A stretch of 38,095 nt of DNA, from assembly GCA_012521105.1 (NCBI GenBank), contig JAAYNA010000086.1:1-38095 (forward strand), given 5' to 3'. This DNA is from Clostridiaceae bacterium (lineage in GTDB: Bacteria; Bacillota; Clostridia; DSM-8532). The notes below the pieces were generated by a model, which made no database searches, was not told the origin of the DNA, and saw only the letters and a list, made by a program, of their open reading frames with translations. Positions 1 through 8,154 of the stretch are shown here, one piece after another (the stretch's first letter is position 1; each line of letters begins with the position of its first letter). The translations under genes and the position numbers were made by a program.

Positions 1-9
1 TTCATTGAT

Positions 10-23
10 TGTAACCGGTTACA
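10..23. promoter_or_regulatory. LacI-type operator 1 (left promoter)
   Basis: Perfect 14-bp palindrome TGTAACCGGTTACA with the central CG typical of LacI-family sites. It begins just downstream of the -10 of the leftward promoter at 29-57, so a bound repressor would block initiation there. It shares the TGTAAC..GTTACA arms with the operator in front of the lacI-type gene ending at 211, making that protein the likely ligand (inference). Confidence 0.75.
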
Positions 24-28
24 ATTAT

Positions 29-57
29 ATTCTATATATATTTATGCAATCTGTCAA
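29..57 (-). promoter_or_regulatory. Strong leftward sigma-A promoter
   Basis: On the minus strand TTGACA (57-52), a 17-bp spacer and TAGAAT (34-29) form a near-consensus promoter. Transcription would start near position 22, within the operator at 10-23, and leave the window to the left. The gene it drives is not visible; it is the probable main target of the neighbouring LacI regulator. Confidence 0.7.
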
Positions 58-142
58 GTGTTTATAATTAAAAATTTAAAAGCATTGGGGAATTTTCACA
101 ATATATTAATATAAATAAGCGTAAAATCATTGAAGTATCCAG

Positions 143-156
143 TGTAACGGGTTACT
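143..156. promoter_or_regulatory. LacI-type operator 2
   Basis: TGTAACGGGTTACT is an imperfect copy of the operators at 10-23 and 1345-1358. It lies upstream of the leftward promoter, with its centre 133 bp from operator 1. That placement would suit a second site for DNA looping, though looping is inference. Confidence 0.6.
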
Positions 157-210
157 AAAATGATGCCTTAAAATCCGGCAGACTTAATAACATGGAAATT
201 ATTTCTCAGC

Positions 211-1263
211 TTATGTATCTCTCCTCGGCCTGGAACAGGATTCTCTTTCAACAAGATTCATCTTAAGATTAATATTGGTTACATCTTTTAAAGGTTTATC
301 GTTAATCATATTGTTCAAAAAATCCACAGCTATAGAGCCAAGCTCTTCATAGGGATGAGATAATGTTGTAATCTTCGGCATTGTTACAGTTGATATGGAG
401 CTGTTGTCAAACCCCAAAACAGAAAAATCATCAGGTACACTGTACCCCTTTGAAATACAGGTATTTATTATTCCGGCAGCCACCTCATCATTAATGGATA
501 TTATTGCCGTGGGCAGCTCTTTTTCCTTCAAAAGTTCAAGCATAGCATCCACACCGCCCTGATATGTGTAATTACTTAATTTTATCCATTCCTCTTTCAT
601 TACATAATTAAAGGAGCTTTCAGCTTCTTTCAGGGCATTCAGCTTAATGTCTGTCGACATAATGCCCCTTTTACCTCCCAAAAAACCTATTTTGCGGTGT
701 CCCAGACTTGTCAGATAATCCAGGGCCTGAAACATTGCTTCATGCTCGTCAGAGCTAACTGATGCACAATTATCATAATAGTTGTCTAATTTTCCGTTAA
801 TGATAACAACCGGAGTTGGGTAAATATAATCTTTCAATAACTTAACGTATTGCACATTGGTTTTTGTTTCATTAGCACGCCCTCCCAGAAGAAGCAGACC
901 GTCTACCTGCTTTTCGCTGAGCCTTAAGGTATAAAAATCCTGCAGTGCATTATCACTAAGGGTATTGCATAAAAAAACAGTCTGTTCATACTCTATGGCT
1001 GCCTTTTCAATTTCAAGAACAACCTTTGCAAAGAAATGGTTTGTTACCTCGGGTATAATTACCCCTATAGACTTGGTGCGCTGCGTATACAGTCCTCTGG
1101 CAAGTTCATTGGGCCTGTAGTTGTACCTGTCTATAACGCTTTGCACAAGCTTTCTGGTTTCTTCTTTCACAGCACCGCTGTTGTTGAGAACCCTTGAAAC
1201 GGTAGCAACCGAAACATTACATTCTCTGGCTATGTCCCTTATCGAAACTTTTCCCCTTTTCAT
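211..1263 (-). CDS. LacI-family transcriptional repressor
   Basis: A 350-residue LacI/GalR regulator. The N-terminal helix-turn-helix (about residues 5-28, with VATVSRVLNN as recognition helix) is followed by a YRPNELARGL-type hinge near residue 50 and a periplasmic-binding-like sugar domain to the C-terminus. The start at 1263 is chosen because AGAGGAAG lies five bases upstream; an in-frame start at 1329 would add 22 residues with no family match. A palindromic operator lies between its promoter and start, and two more flank the leftward promoter at 29-57, so it probably represses itself and an off-window sugar operon. The ligand cannot be read from the sequence. Confidence 0.92.
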   Translation of the reverse strand: MKRGKVSIRDIARECNVSVATVSRVLNNSGAVKEETRKLVQSVIDRYNYRPNELARGLYTQRTKSIGVIIPEVTNHFFAKVVLEIEKAAIEYEQTVFLCNTLSDNALQDFYTLRLSEKQVDGLLLLGGRANETKTNVQYVKLLKDYIYPTPVVIINGKLDNYYDNCASVSSDEHEAMFQALDYLTSLGHRKIGFLGGKRGIMSTDIKLNALKEAESSFNYVMKEEWIKLSNYTYQGGVDAMLELLKEKELPTAIISINDEVAAGIINTCISKGYSVPDDFSVLGFDNSSISTVTMPKITTLSHPYEELGSIAVDFLNNMINDKPLKDVTNINLKMNLVERESCSRPRRDT

Positions 1264-1344
1264 AATACTTCCTCTTGTTTTTTCTTTTCTGGTCTCAAAT
1301 AACAGGATTCCTGTAATAACAAAAACCAACGCATAAATAATTAA

Positions 1345-1358
1345 TGTAACGCGTTACA
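1345..1358. promoter_or_regulatory. LacI-type operator 3 (autoregulatory)
   Basis: Perfect palindrome TGTAACGCGTTACA just downstream of the -10 of the lacI-type gene promoter. This is the classic repressing position and implies negative autoregulation. Confidence 0.78.
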
Positions 1359-1367
1359 TCTTTTATT

Positions 1368-1396
1368 ATAGTACGTTTTTACTAAGATACTGTCAA
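1368..1396 (-). promoter_or_regulatory. Promoter of the lacI-type gene
   Basis: Minus strand TTGACA (1396-1391), 17-bp spacer, TACTAT (1373-1368); an overlapping TATAAT (1370-1365) gives a 20-bp spacer. The predicted start is near 1361, directly against operator 3. The -35 sits only a few bases past the stop of the thioesterase gene. Confidence 0.65.
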
Positions 1397-1401
1397 GAAA
1401 A

Positions 1402-1788
1402 TTATTTTTTCCGGTACCCGGTTGCCTTAACCGATGCAACCAATTCACCATCTTCATCAAAAACATCCACGTTATAATGACTAATTTTCCTGCCAGAGTA
1501 TGTTTCCCTTGCTTCGGCAGAAAGACATGAGCCGGCGGGAGATTTTAAATACGATATGTTTACGTTAATGCCAACTGTAATATTTCCACTGTTATTTGAT
1601 GCTACTGCAAAAGCGTAATCAGCCAGTGTAAAAATAGCGCCTCCCTGAACCATATTCAATCCGTTCATATGCTTGTCGGAAACTTTCATTTCTACAACGG
1701 CATAGCCGGGTTCTGCTTTTACAATTCTGGCTCCGATGAGCTTTGCAAACCTGTCATTGCCAACAATTTGTAATGCGTTTGAATCCAT
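1402..1788 (-). CDS. PaaI-family hotdog thioesterase
   Basis: A 128-residue single-domain hotdog-fold protein of the PaaI/YdiI acyl-CoA thioesterase group. The family signature is visible as HMNGLNMVQGGAIFTLADYAFA (given in two parts: HMNGLNMVQGG, residues about 41-51, then AIFTLADYAFA), the hot-dog helix and its catalytic surroundings. It would hydrolyse an acyl- or aryl-CoA thioester in the cytoplasm; the substrate is not readable. The second ATG (1788) is chosen over 1794 because GGAAAGGA overlaps the first one and is properly spaced from the second. It is not obviously linked to the sugar cassettes. Confidence 0.85.
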   Translation of the reverse strand: MDSNALQIVGNDRFAKLIGARIVKAEPGYAVVEMKVSDKHMNGLNMVQGGAIFTLADYAFAVASNNSGNITVGINVNISYLKSPAGSCLSAEARETYSGRKISHYNVDVFDEDGELVASVKATGYRKK

Positions 1789-2004
1789 AAACATCCTTTC
1801 CTTTCTTCTGTAAAATTTTCTGCTTCACAACCAGTTTTATTAGCCTAAATATAGCATAATACCGGTATGAAAACCATGGAAAAATAATATAGCCCTTCAC
1901 GGGTACGAACAGATTTATACAATCCTTCGGTCAAAGCATTACTAAATGTTGCATTATTGTGGTAATATATAATAAGTACACTAGTGTTTACGGGAGGTTT
2001 TGAT

Positions 2005-2520
2005 ATGGCCGATAAATTTAATAGGATATTGCCGCAAGATATAAGTGATAATCCTTTTAAAGCTTTAGGAGAAGACTGGATGCTGGTCACTGCAGGCAAC
2101 ATTAATTCCTACAATACAATGACTGCCAGCTGGGGAGGTTTGGGGGTTTTTTGGAATAAAAATATAGTCTTTTGTGTTATAAGACCAAGCCGTCATACCT
2201 ATGAGTATATTGAAAAAGCCGATACCTTTACATTATCATTTTTCAGCGATGAATATAAAGAAGCATTAAAATTTTGCGGTTCTCATTCGGGAAGAGATTA
2301 CGACAAGGCTAAAGAAACAGGCCTTACGGCTGTTGAAACTGAAAATGGTTCGGTTTTCTTCAAAGAAGCCAGGCTTGTTCTAGAGTGTAAAAAAATATAT
2401 TTCGATGACATAAATCCTGAAAACTTCATGGACCCTGAAATAGGCACACATTATACCAATGAGGACTATCACAGGATGTATTTTGGTGAAATTATAAATG
2501 TATTGGCAAAACAGGAATAA
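2005..2520 (+). CDS. Flavin reductase-like (flavoredoxin-type) protein
   Basis: A 171-residue protein of the flavin reductase-like, FMN-binding split-barrel group. The segment MLVTAGNINSYNTMTASWGG near residues 23-42 matches the FMN phosphate-binding region, and VIRPSRHTYEYI with TFTLSFF follows as in flavoredoxins. The likely role is binding FMN and reducing flavin or passing electrons; partner unknown. The start at 2005 follows GGGAGG at a seven-base gap; the earlier in-frame GTG at 1984 lacks such a site. TATAAT at 1968-1973 is a candidate -10. A hairpin follows the stop. Confidence 0.85.
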   Translation: MADKFNRILPQDISDNPFKALGEDWMLVTAGNINSYNTMTASWGGLGVFWNKNIVFCVIRPSRHTYEYIEKADTFTLSFFSDEYKEALKFCGSHSGRDYDKAKETGLTAVETENGSVFFKEARLVLECKKIYFDDINPENFMDPEIGTHYTNEDYHRMYFGEIINVLAKQE

Positions 2521-2543
2521 TGGAATTTGCCATGTTATATCTT

Positions 2544-2570
2544 AAGGCGGTGAAGAGGTTCACCGCCTTT
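2544..2570 (+). terminator. Hairpin terminator after the flavin reductase gene
   Basis: An 11-bp perfect stem (AAGGCGGTGAA / TTCACCGCCTT) with a four-base loop, followed by TATAAAAATAA. It lies between convergent genes and may serve both, although neither side has a long T run. Confidence 0.7.
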
Positions 2571-2608
2571 ATAAAAATAAGCCGAGCATTTACACCAAAT
2601 CTAGGAAT

Positions 2609-3481
2609 TTAACTGCTCTTCCCCTTTTTAATCAGATTCTTGCAGTTTTCAAAGAAATATGTATCAATATAACCTAAACCACCGTCTTTTGCATAGGCAA
2701 TAAAAAACTTCCTGACCTGTGCCCTGTTTTCTTCGTATAATTCCATACTTTCAAACAAGTCCTTATATGATTCAAAAAGCTTCATTTTCATGCCAATTAT
2801 ATTTTTTAACGTGGTCTGTCTCTCCACAAGGCTGTTTTTTGTTTTTACATAGTAATAAATTGGGGCATTCAGTGATGCAAAGGTTTCAGAATATCTTATA
2901 TAATCAAGATTGAACAAAAAATCCTCACACCAGTCTAAATCGGTGCAGCAGGTTATCCTGTGCGCTCTTATTATATCGGCACGGTACAGTTTGTTCCACA
3001 TCACACCGTAATAAAAATTTGCCGGCGCCTCCATCATGTGTGAAATAAATTCTTTTTTATTCATAACCTTATCGGTTGTAATGTGGCTTTTCTTGGATTT
3101 TTTCCCGTTAATAACCCTGTAAAAACCTGATATTACCATATCGCAGTTTGTTTCCTGAATTCTGTCCACAAGAGCTTTTGTAGCATTTTCAGCTATCCAG
3201 TCATCACTGTCAACAAATTGCAAGTATTTTCCTGAGGCATGGGATATTCCGGTATTACGGGTATCCGAAACCCCGGTATTCTGCTTATCTATAACAATTA
3301 TTCTCGGATCGTCCTTTGCATATTCCTGACATATTTTCAGGCTATTATCGGTACTGCCATCATTAACAAGAATTATTTCTGTATTTTGATACTGTTGATT
3401 CAGAATACTTTTAATACACCGGACCAATGTTTTTTCAGAATTGTACACAGGAACTATAATGCTAACCAGTGGTAATGCCAT
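2609..3481 (-). CDS. Family 2 glycosyltransferase
   Basis: A 290-residue GT2-type glycosyltransferase (GT-A fold). Visible motifs are the N-terminal VSIIVPVYNSEKTL (6-19), ILVNDGSTDNS (37-47) for the nucleotide-sugar site, and FVDSDDW (89-95) carrying the DxD-type metal-binding aspartates. It would move a sugar from a nucleotide-sugar donor to a cell-wall, capsule or glycolipid acceptor. There is no clear membrane segment, so it is likely cytoplasmic and membrane-associated. GAGGGA precedes the ATG. It stands alone with its own promoter at 3528-3556. Confidence 0.88.
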   Translation of the reverse strand: MALPLVSIIVPVYNSEKTLVRCIKSILNQQYQNTEIILVNDGSTDNSLKICQEYAKDDPRIIVIDKQNTGVSDTRNTGISHASGKYLQFVDSDDWIAENATKALVDRIQETNCDMVISGFYRVINGKKSKKSHITTDKVMNKKEFISHMMEAPANFYYGVMWNKLYRADIIRAHRITCCTDLDWCEDFLFNLDYIRYSETFASLNAPIYYYVKTKNSLVERQTTLKNIIGMKMKLFESYKDLFESMELYEENRAQVRKFFIAYAKDGGLGYIDTYFFENCKNLIKKGKSS

Positions 3482-3527
3482 ATTTCATCCCTCAACACTT
3501 AACCAATCAGCAGTCGTTTAAGTATCT

Positions 3528-3556
3528 ATTATAAAAAAGATATATCATTTATACAA
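3528..3556 (-). promoter_or_regulatory. Promoter of the glycosyltransferase gene
   Basis: Minus strand TTGTAT (3556-3551), 17-bp spacer, TATAAT (3533-3528), about 47 bp before the start codon. Confidence 0.6.
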
Positions 3557-3665
3557 TTATAATATATTATACCATGTCATAAAAGAATTTTTCCACTTGC
3601 AGCAAAATTATTTTTACAAGTATCAACTCTGTCCCGAAAGACTACAAATAACACAAAAGCCGGAG

Positions 3666-3702
3666 AAAATTAAACGAGGGAATATAACCCTCGTTCAATT
3701 TT
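3666..3702 (-). terminator. Terminator of cassette A
   Basis: A 15-bp stem with a seven-base loop. The only mismatch on the plus strand becomes a G-U pair in the minus-strand RNA, so the structure fits transcription from the oxidoreductase gene ending at 3733. The 3' arm ends TTTAATTTT, a weak T tract. Confidence 0.75.
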
Positions 3703-3732
3703 ATATATTCTATTAACAGCTTCGTAATTTGC

Positions 3733-5022
3733 TTATAAACGAACCAGATCGTCAATGTCAACAGGAAGACCTGTTGCTATTGATTTATTTGCTGCAATAC
3801 CTGTAAGTATGGACAAAGCACCATCTATATGGGAGGCTGCTCTGTTAAAGGGATCTTTCTCCGGTGTACCAAAAAGATCGTTCAGAAGAAGTGGATCTCC
3901 ACCACCGTGACCGCCTTTTCCTTCCTTTACTTCAACTTCATAAGGCTCTCCGAACATGGGGAATACGGCAATACTCTTTTTCTGAACAGCACCTTCAAGA
4001 GCTTTATCACCACCGGCATTTACATATGATGCTTCAACAACCGATACCTGGATTCTTCCCCCGCTGCCGTTGAAAGCAACCCTGAAACCTTCCCAGGGCA
4101 TATAGGCATTCAGTGAATAGGTCAAAATGCTCTTATCAGCGTATTTAACCATAACACCCATGGTATCCTCTATATTTATTCCATCTCCGAAAACACTTTG
4201 ATCCCGGTAATAGCCGTCTTCTTTTTCAGCATCCAGATACATTGCCTTAAGTCTTTCATTCTGGTCAAGATGCAATGCAAAGGGATCATTCTTTGCATAT
4301 TCACTGCCATAAGCTCTGCTGTAGAATTTTGTAACTCCTCTATTTTCAGCATTCTCTCTTCCATAGAATCTTAAATCACCCATGGCAAATACAGTCTTCG
4401 GACGGGTTCCAAGCCAGAAATTCACAAGATCAAAATGGTGGGTTGATTTATGAACCAACAGGCCTCCGCTGTTTCGCTTGTCTCTGTGCCAGCGTCTGAA
4501 GTAGTCAGCTCCGTGCTGAGTATTTAAAAGCCATTCAAAGTGAACTGAGAACACATCCCCAATTGCTCCGTTCATAATAAGCTCTCTTATTTTTGTATTA
4601 TGCGGAGAGTAACGGTAATTGAAAGTAACTCTGAGGTTACGGCCGGTTCTTTCTACAGCATCAAGAATCAGTTGAGTTTTTTCGGCATCAACGGTCATTG
4701 GTTTTTCGCTGATTACATCGCACCCAAGCTCCATAGCCCGGATTATATATTTATGATGTGTCCTGTCAATACTTGTTACAAGAACATAATCGGGTTTTTC
4801 ATTTTTAATCATTTCGTCAAAACGGTCAGCTGTATAAGTAGGAACGGGTTCAACATTGTATTCTTCCCGTAAAACCTTATTCGCATAATCCATACGTGTC
4901 TGGTTTATGTCACAGAAAGCCACCAGTTCAGATGTGTCTTTAAAGTCTTTCGCTATTGCCTCGTAAAAGAAACGGGCTCTGCCTCCTATACCAACCTGTG
5001 CATACCTTTTCCTTTTTGCCAT
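3733..5022 (-). CDS. Gfo/Idh/MocA-family oxidoreductase
   Basis: A 429-residue NAD(P)-dependent dehydrogenase. The N-terminal Rossmann segment QVGIGGRARFFYEA (9-22) has a modified glycine motif. EKP at 106-108 carries the conserved nicotinamide-side lysine, and HKSTHHFDLVNFW (191-203) holds the histidine and aspartate of the catalytic region. The C-terminal half is the alpha/beta substrate domain. It probably oxidises or epimerises a sugar, inositol or sugar acid imported by cassette A. GGAGGGG precedes the ATG. It is the last gene of the minus-strand cassette, 121 bp after the amidohydrolase, and is closed by the hairpin at 3666-3702. Confidence 0.9.
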   Translation of the reverse strand: MAKRKRYAQVGIGGRARFFYEAIAKDFKDTSELVAFCDINQTRMDYANKVLREEYNVEPVPTYTADRFDEMIKNEKPDYVLVTSIDRTHHKYIIRAMELGCDVISEKPMTVDAEKTQLILDAVERTGRNLRVTFNYRYSPHNTKIRELIMNGAIGDVFSVHFEWLLNTQHGADYFRRWHRDKRNSGGLLVHKSTHHFDLVNFWLGTRPKTVFAMGDLRFYGRENAENRGVTKFYSRAYGSEYAKNDPFALHLDQNERLKAMYLDAEKEDGYYRDQSVFGDGINIEDTMGVMVKYADKSILTYSLNAYMPWEGFRVAFNGSGGRIQVSVVEASYVNAGGDKALEGAVQKKSIAVFPMFGEPYEVEVKEGKGGHGGGDPLLLNDLFGTPEKDPFNRAASHIDGALSILTGIAANKSIATGLPVDIDDLVRL

Positions 5023-5143
5023 ATAACTTTCCCCTCCAGCTATAGTAATTTAGTGTACTAAGTAGATTATACATAATAAAAAAACAAAATTCAGCACATA
5101 TATTATCAATTAAAGGTTGTTTTCTACATTTTTTGCGCATAAA

Positions 5144-6055
5144 CTATCTGCTGAAGTAAACTTCTTCGGCATTTTTATAGAAAATTTTCTCTTTCTCGCT
5201 TTCTGGAAACAAGTCGGACAGCATTATAAAATTCACCAGATTACTGTAGCTGTCCCGCGTCAGAACCGAAGGCACATCCGAACCAAAGATCAGCCGGTCG
5301 GCACCAACAATGCCTTTTGCAATTTTCAGGAAATGCTGTGCCGTAGGGTAGGGATATTTTTCGGGCCTGACATTCGAGGGCATTGCTGCCAGATCAAACC
5401 ACACGTTGGGAAGATTAAGTTTCCTTATCCCCTCGGTCATAACAGCTTCATCCTGAGGCCTTGGTGCCAGGAGATGACACACAACAAATTTCATGTCCGG
5501 ATATCGCGATATCATCTTCCTTAAGTTGTCCACCTGAAAACTTAAGGATTCGGCTCTGCCAATATCTATTACAAAAACAAGGTTCCTTTCGTTGGCATCG
5601 CTGAATACTTCATCCATCACATCACCGCTCAGATCAACCTTTCCATGGTAACTCATAAGACCTGAACCGGTGCTTACTTCAAACTTTACAATTTTAAAGC
5701 CCAGCTTATTGAACAGATTATCCCGTATGGCATCCCTCTCAAGGCAGAAAGGGTCGTAGGTTGCAGCACCGGTAAACCGTTCGGGATACTTCTGAATTGC
5801 CTGATAAGTATAATGGTTCTGGAACCCATAAAAGGAACCCTGTAATAATACAGCCTTTTCTATATTGTTTTCATCCATAAATTTTACAACAGCTTCGTAA
5901 GTTACGCTGTCTTCACCCAGTTCAGGCGGAATCAGGTTTATAATATCCCCGGTTGACCACATGGCCTGCCCGTTACCAATTGCCCTGAGCTCTCCTTTTG
6001 CGCCAAAGCCTGCAATATTCTGTATAACATGTACATGTGCATCGATAATTTTCAT
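5144..6055 (-). CDS. Amidohydrolase-family (TIM-barrel) metal hydrolase
   Basis: A 303-residue amidohydrolase-2-type protein. DAHVH near the N-terminus (5-9) is the metal-binding HxH of strand 1, VVCHLLAP the later histidine and GSDVPS the conserved barrel-end aspartate. Relatives include lactonases, decarboxylases and dihydroxy-acid hydrolases, so a lactonase step next to the Gfo/Idh/MocA dehydrogenase is plausible but not proven. GGGGGG lies ahead of the ATG. It follows the permease gene by 43 bp and belongs to cassette A. Confidence 0.85.
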   Translation of the reverse strand: MKIIDAHVHVIQNIAGFGAKGELRAIGNGQAMWSTGDIINLIPPELGEDSVTYEAVVKFMDENNIEKAVLLQGSFYGFQNHYTYQAIQKYPERFTGAATYDPFCLERDAIRDNLFNKLGFKIVKFEVSTGSGLMSYHGKVDLSGDVMDEVFSDANERNLVFVIDIGRAESLSFQVDNLRKMISRYPDMKFVVCHLLAPRPQDEAVMTEGIRKLNLPNVWFDLAAMPSNVRPEKYPYPTAQHFLKIAKGIVGADRLIFGSDVPSVLTRDSYSNLVNFIMLSDLFPESEKEKIFYKNAEEVYFSR

Positions 6056-6098
6056 AAAATCCCCCCTAGACAGCTCAAAAATATATTGGATACTGTTA

Positions 6099-6944
6099 CT
6101 ACCCCTTCAGTCCTGTGGTGCTTATGCCCTGAACCAGATACTTCTGAAACGAGAAGAAAATTATTATAACAGGAATCAACGAAAGAACTGCCATTGCATA
6201 TGCGGCACCCCAGTCGGACTGAGCTGCAGGATCTGTAAACATCTTTAACGCTATCGATACAGTATACCTTTTTATATCGGTAAGGTAAATCATCGGGCCA
6301 AAGAAATCATCCCATTTCCAGTAGGTTGCGAAAATCATCGAAGTTATCAGCGCGGGTTTTATGAGTGGCAAAATAATTCTGCCAAATATACTGTATTTTG
6401 AACATCCGTCTATATAGGCTGATTCATCAAGTTCAATCGGAAGCCTTCTTATAAACTGATAAATAAGGAAGATAAAGAAGGGATACCCGAAAAATCCGGG
6501 CACTATAAGCGGCAGCCAGGAATTTACCCAACCAAAGGTGTTAAACATTATATACTGAGGAATTATCAATACCTGTGCAGGCATCAGCATCATAATAATC
6601 ATGACTGAAAACCAGATTGACCTGCCCTTAAAGCGACATCTTGCAAAACCATATGCAATAATTGCCGATGAGCCTACCTGACCCAGTACAGAAATAACCG
6701 TAATGATAATGGAGTTTTTAAAGAATGTTGCAAATGTTGTTCCACCAAAACCCTTCCAGCCATTTGCGTAGTTGTTGAAATTCCACTCCCGCGGAAATAA
6801 AGATGTAGGGTTTTGGAAGATATCCTGCTGGGTTTTGAAAGATCCGAACAACATGTATAAAATTGGATATACCATAAGAATACATGTTAATGAAACAAAA
6901 ACATGAAAGAATATTTTTTTGGTCAGTTTCTTCTTGTAAGTCAT
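6099..6944 (-). CDS. CUT1 sugar ABC permease, MalG-type (cassette A)
   Basis: A 281-residue inner subunit of a carbohydrate importer with about six membrane helices. The EAA-type loop that docks the ATPase reads DESAYIDGCSKYSIFGRI, near residue 173, followed by LPLIKP. The C-terminus QGISTTGLKG is the usual MalG ending. GAGGGTG precedes the ATG, nine bases after the stop of the partner permease, so the two are co-translated. The receptor gene of this cassette is truncated, so function depends on another receptor or is lost. Confidence 0.93.
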   Translation of the reverse strand: MTYKKKLTKKIFFHVFVSLTCILMVYPILYMLFGSFKTQQDIFQNPTSLFPREWNFNNYANGWKGFGGTTFATFFKNSIIITVISVLGQVGSSAIIAYGFARCRFKGRSIWFSVMIIMMLMPAQVLIIPQYIMFNTFGWVNSWLPLIVPGFFGYPFFIFLIYQFIRRLPIELDESAYIDGCSKYSIFGRIILPLIKPALITSMIFATYWKWDDFFGPMIYLTDIKRYTVSIALKMFTDPAAQSDWGAAYAMAVLSLIPVIIIFFSFQKYLVQGISTTGLKG

Positions 6945-6953
6945 TATTCACCC

Positions 6954-7907
6954 TCATCCCTTATTTTCATAATACACCCATTTGCCCTGTGTGGCAAACA
7001 GTATAGCGGTTAAAATAGCCACTATAACAATCAGCACCCAGGCCATCGCAGAACCATAGCCCATCTGGAATGTTGTAAAGGATTTTTCGTACAAATACAC
7101 AACATAAAGCATGGTTGCATCGTTTGGCCCGCCCCTTGTGATAATAAAGGCCTGTGTGAATGCCATAAAGCCCGATATAAGCTGGTTGACAAGATTGAAG
7201 AAGATAATCGGGGTTAAACACGGAAGGGTTATTCTCCAGAATTTCTGCCAGCTGTTTGCGCCATCAACTATGGCTGCTTCATACAGGCTTACAGGAATAT
7301 CTTTCAGTCCTGCAAGAAATACAAGCATCGGAGAGCCAAACTGCCAGATTGCAAGGATGATAATTGTCATAAGTGCCGTATCCTTGCTTGCAATAAAGGA
7401 AAACTCCTCTTCCATAAGCCCCAGGTTAATAAACAACCTGTTTATAACACCACCATATCCCCATAATTGACGCCAGATAACTGCAACAGCTACCGAACCG
7501 CCAATAACCGAAGGCAAATAATAAATTGTGCGGTAGGCTGCTATAATGCGGCCGCCGCTTTTAAACATCATTGCTATTAAAAGTGCGAATATAAGCCTCA
7601 GCGGAACATAAATGAATACATAAACAAAGGTTACCTTTAAAGATTTAATATATCGGGGGTCCAGCGTAAACATGCGCTTATAGTTCAGTAAACCTATCCA
7701 TTCGGGAGTCCCCAAACCGCTATATTTTGTAAATGAAAAGTACAGAGATGACAACAACGGATAAACAGTAAAAACAAGAAACCCAATAATAAACAGGGAT
7801 ATAAAAACATAACCCACGGTATTTTCATTATGCAACACACTTCGCAGTGAGGCGCCTTTTTTTTCTTTGGATTTATTAATATTATCTGCAGAAGTTTTAA
7901 CTCTCAT
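6954..7907 (-). CDS. CUT1 sugar ABC permease, MalF-type (cassette A)
   Basis: A 317-residue permease with about six helices, the first near residues 33-55. The EAA loop YEAAIVDGANSWQKFW starts near residue 209 and is followed by ITLPCLTP. AAAGGAG sits seven bases before the ATG. It should pair with the MalG-type subunit just downstream and with a binding protein encoded upstream, of which only the 3' end survives (8014-8154). A 12-bp hairpin lies between that stump and this start. Confidence 0.93.
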   Translation of the reverse strand: MRVKTSADNINKSKEKKGASLRSVLHNENTVGYVFISLFIIGFLVFTVYPLLSSLYFSFTKYSGLGTPEWIGLLNYKRMFTLDPRYIKSLKVTFVYVFIYVPLRLIFALLIAMMFKSGGRIIAAYRTIYYLPSVIGGSVAVAVIWRQLWGYGGVINRLFINLGLMEEEFSFIASKDTALMTIIILAIWQFGSPMLVFLAGLKDIPVSLYEAAIVDGANSWQKFWRITLPCLTPIIFFNLVNQLISGFMAFTQAFIITRGGPNDATMLYVVYLYEKSFTTFQMGYGSAMAWVLIVIVAILTAILFATQGKWVYYENKG

Positions 7908-7963
7908 AAAAGGCTCCTTTCAATATACTTTGTTGGATTAAAACGTATTTGCTATAAGTTTGA

Positions 7964-7994
7964 ATGGAACAGTACGTAAAGGGTACTGTTCCAT
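7964..7994 (-). other. Intercistronic hairpin, cassette A
   Basis: A 12-bp perfect stem (ATGGAACAGTAC and its complement) with a seven-base loop, between the receptor-gene stop and the permease RBS. No T run follows on the minus strand, so it looks more like an mRNA-stabilising or processing hairpin than a terminator. Confidence 0.7.
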
Positions 7995-8013
7995 TACCGT
8001 TCCTGTTCTTTAG

Positions 8014-8154
8014 TTATTTTGCCATTTCAAATTCTATCATTGCCTGTTCATAAAAAATCTCAAAAGCCTCTTCGGGATCCATGCCTTCGTCTATAACATT
8101 CTTAAGCATGTTCTGGTAAAGAACTATGATAGCTGCATTGGCATACATATCCGG
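8014..8154 (-). pseudogene. 3' stump of a sugar-binding lipoprotein gene
   Basis: A 46-codon open frame ending at TAA (8016-8014), too short to be an intact gene. Its product, including VLYQNMLKNVIDEG, MDPEEAFEIFYEQA and IEFEMAK, looks like the C-terminal helices of a CUT1 solute-binding protein (the usual GxxPEEAL helix). It lies exactly where the receptor of cassette A should be, ahead of the hairpin and the MalF-type gene. Upstream the frame runs into TGA and TAA at 8157-8155 and 8160-8158. The remaining roughly 400 codons, the signal peptide and the promoter are absent. Confidence 0.8.

Noticed and set aside
1859..1868. Palindrome ATACCGGTAT upstream of the thioesterase gene as another LacI site
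   Set aside because: The arms differ from TGTAAC..GTTACA and a 10-bp palindrome alone is weak evidence.
3829..5524. Long plus-strand open frames opposite the oxidoreductase and amidohydrolase genes
   Set aside because: They lie antisense to clear family members, lack ribosome sites and show no recognisable motifs.
6718..7221. Short minus-strand frames inside the cassette A permease genes (6718-6957 and 6967-7221)
   Set aside because: They are out-of-frame overlaps within intact permeases, with no independent signals; not frameshifts.
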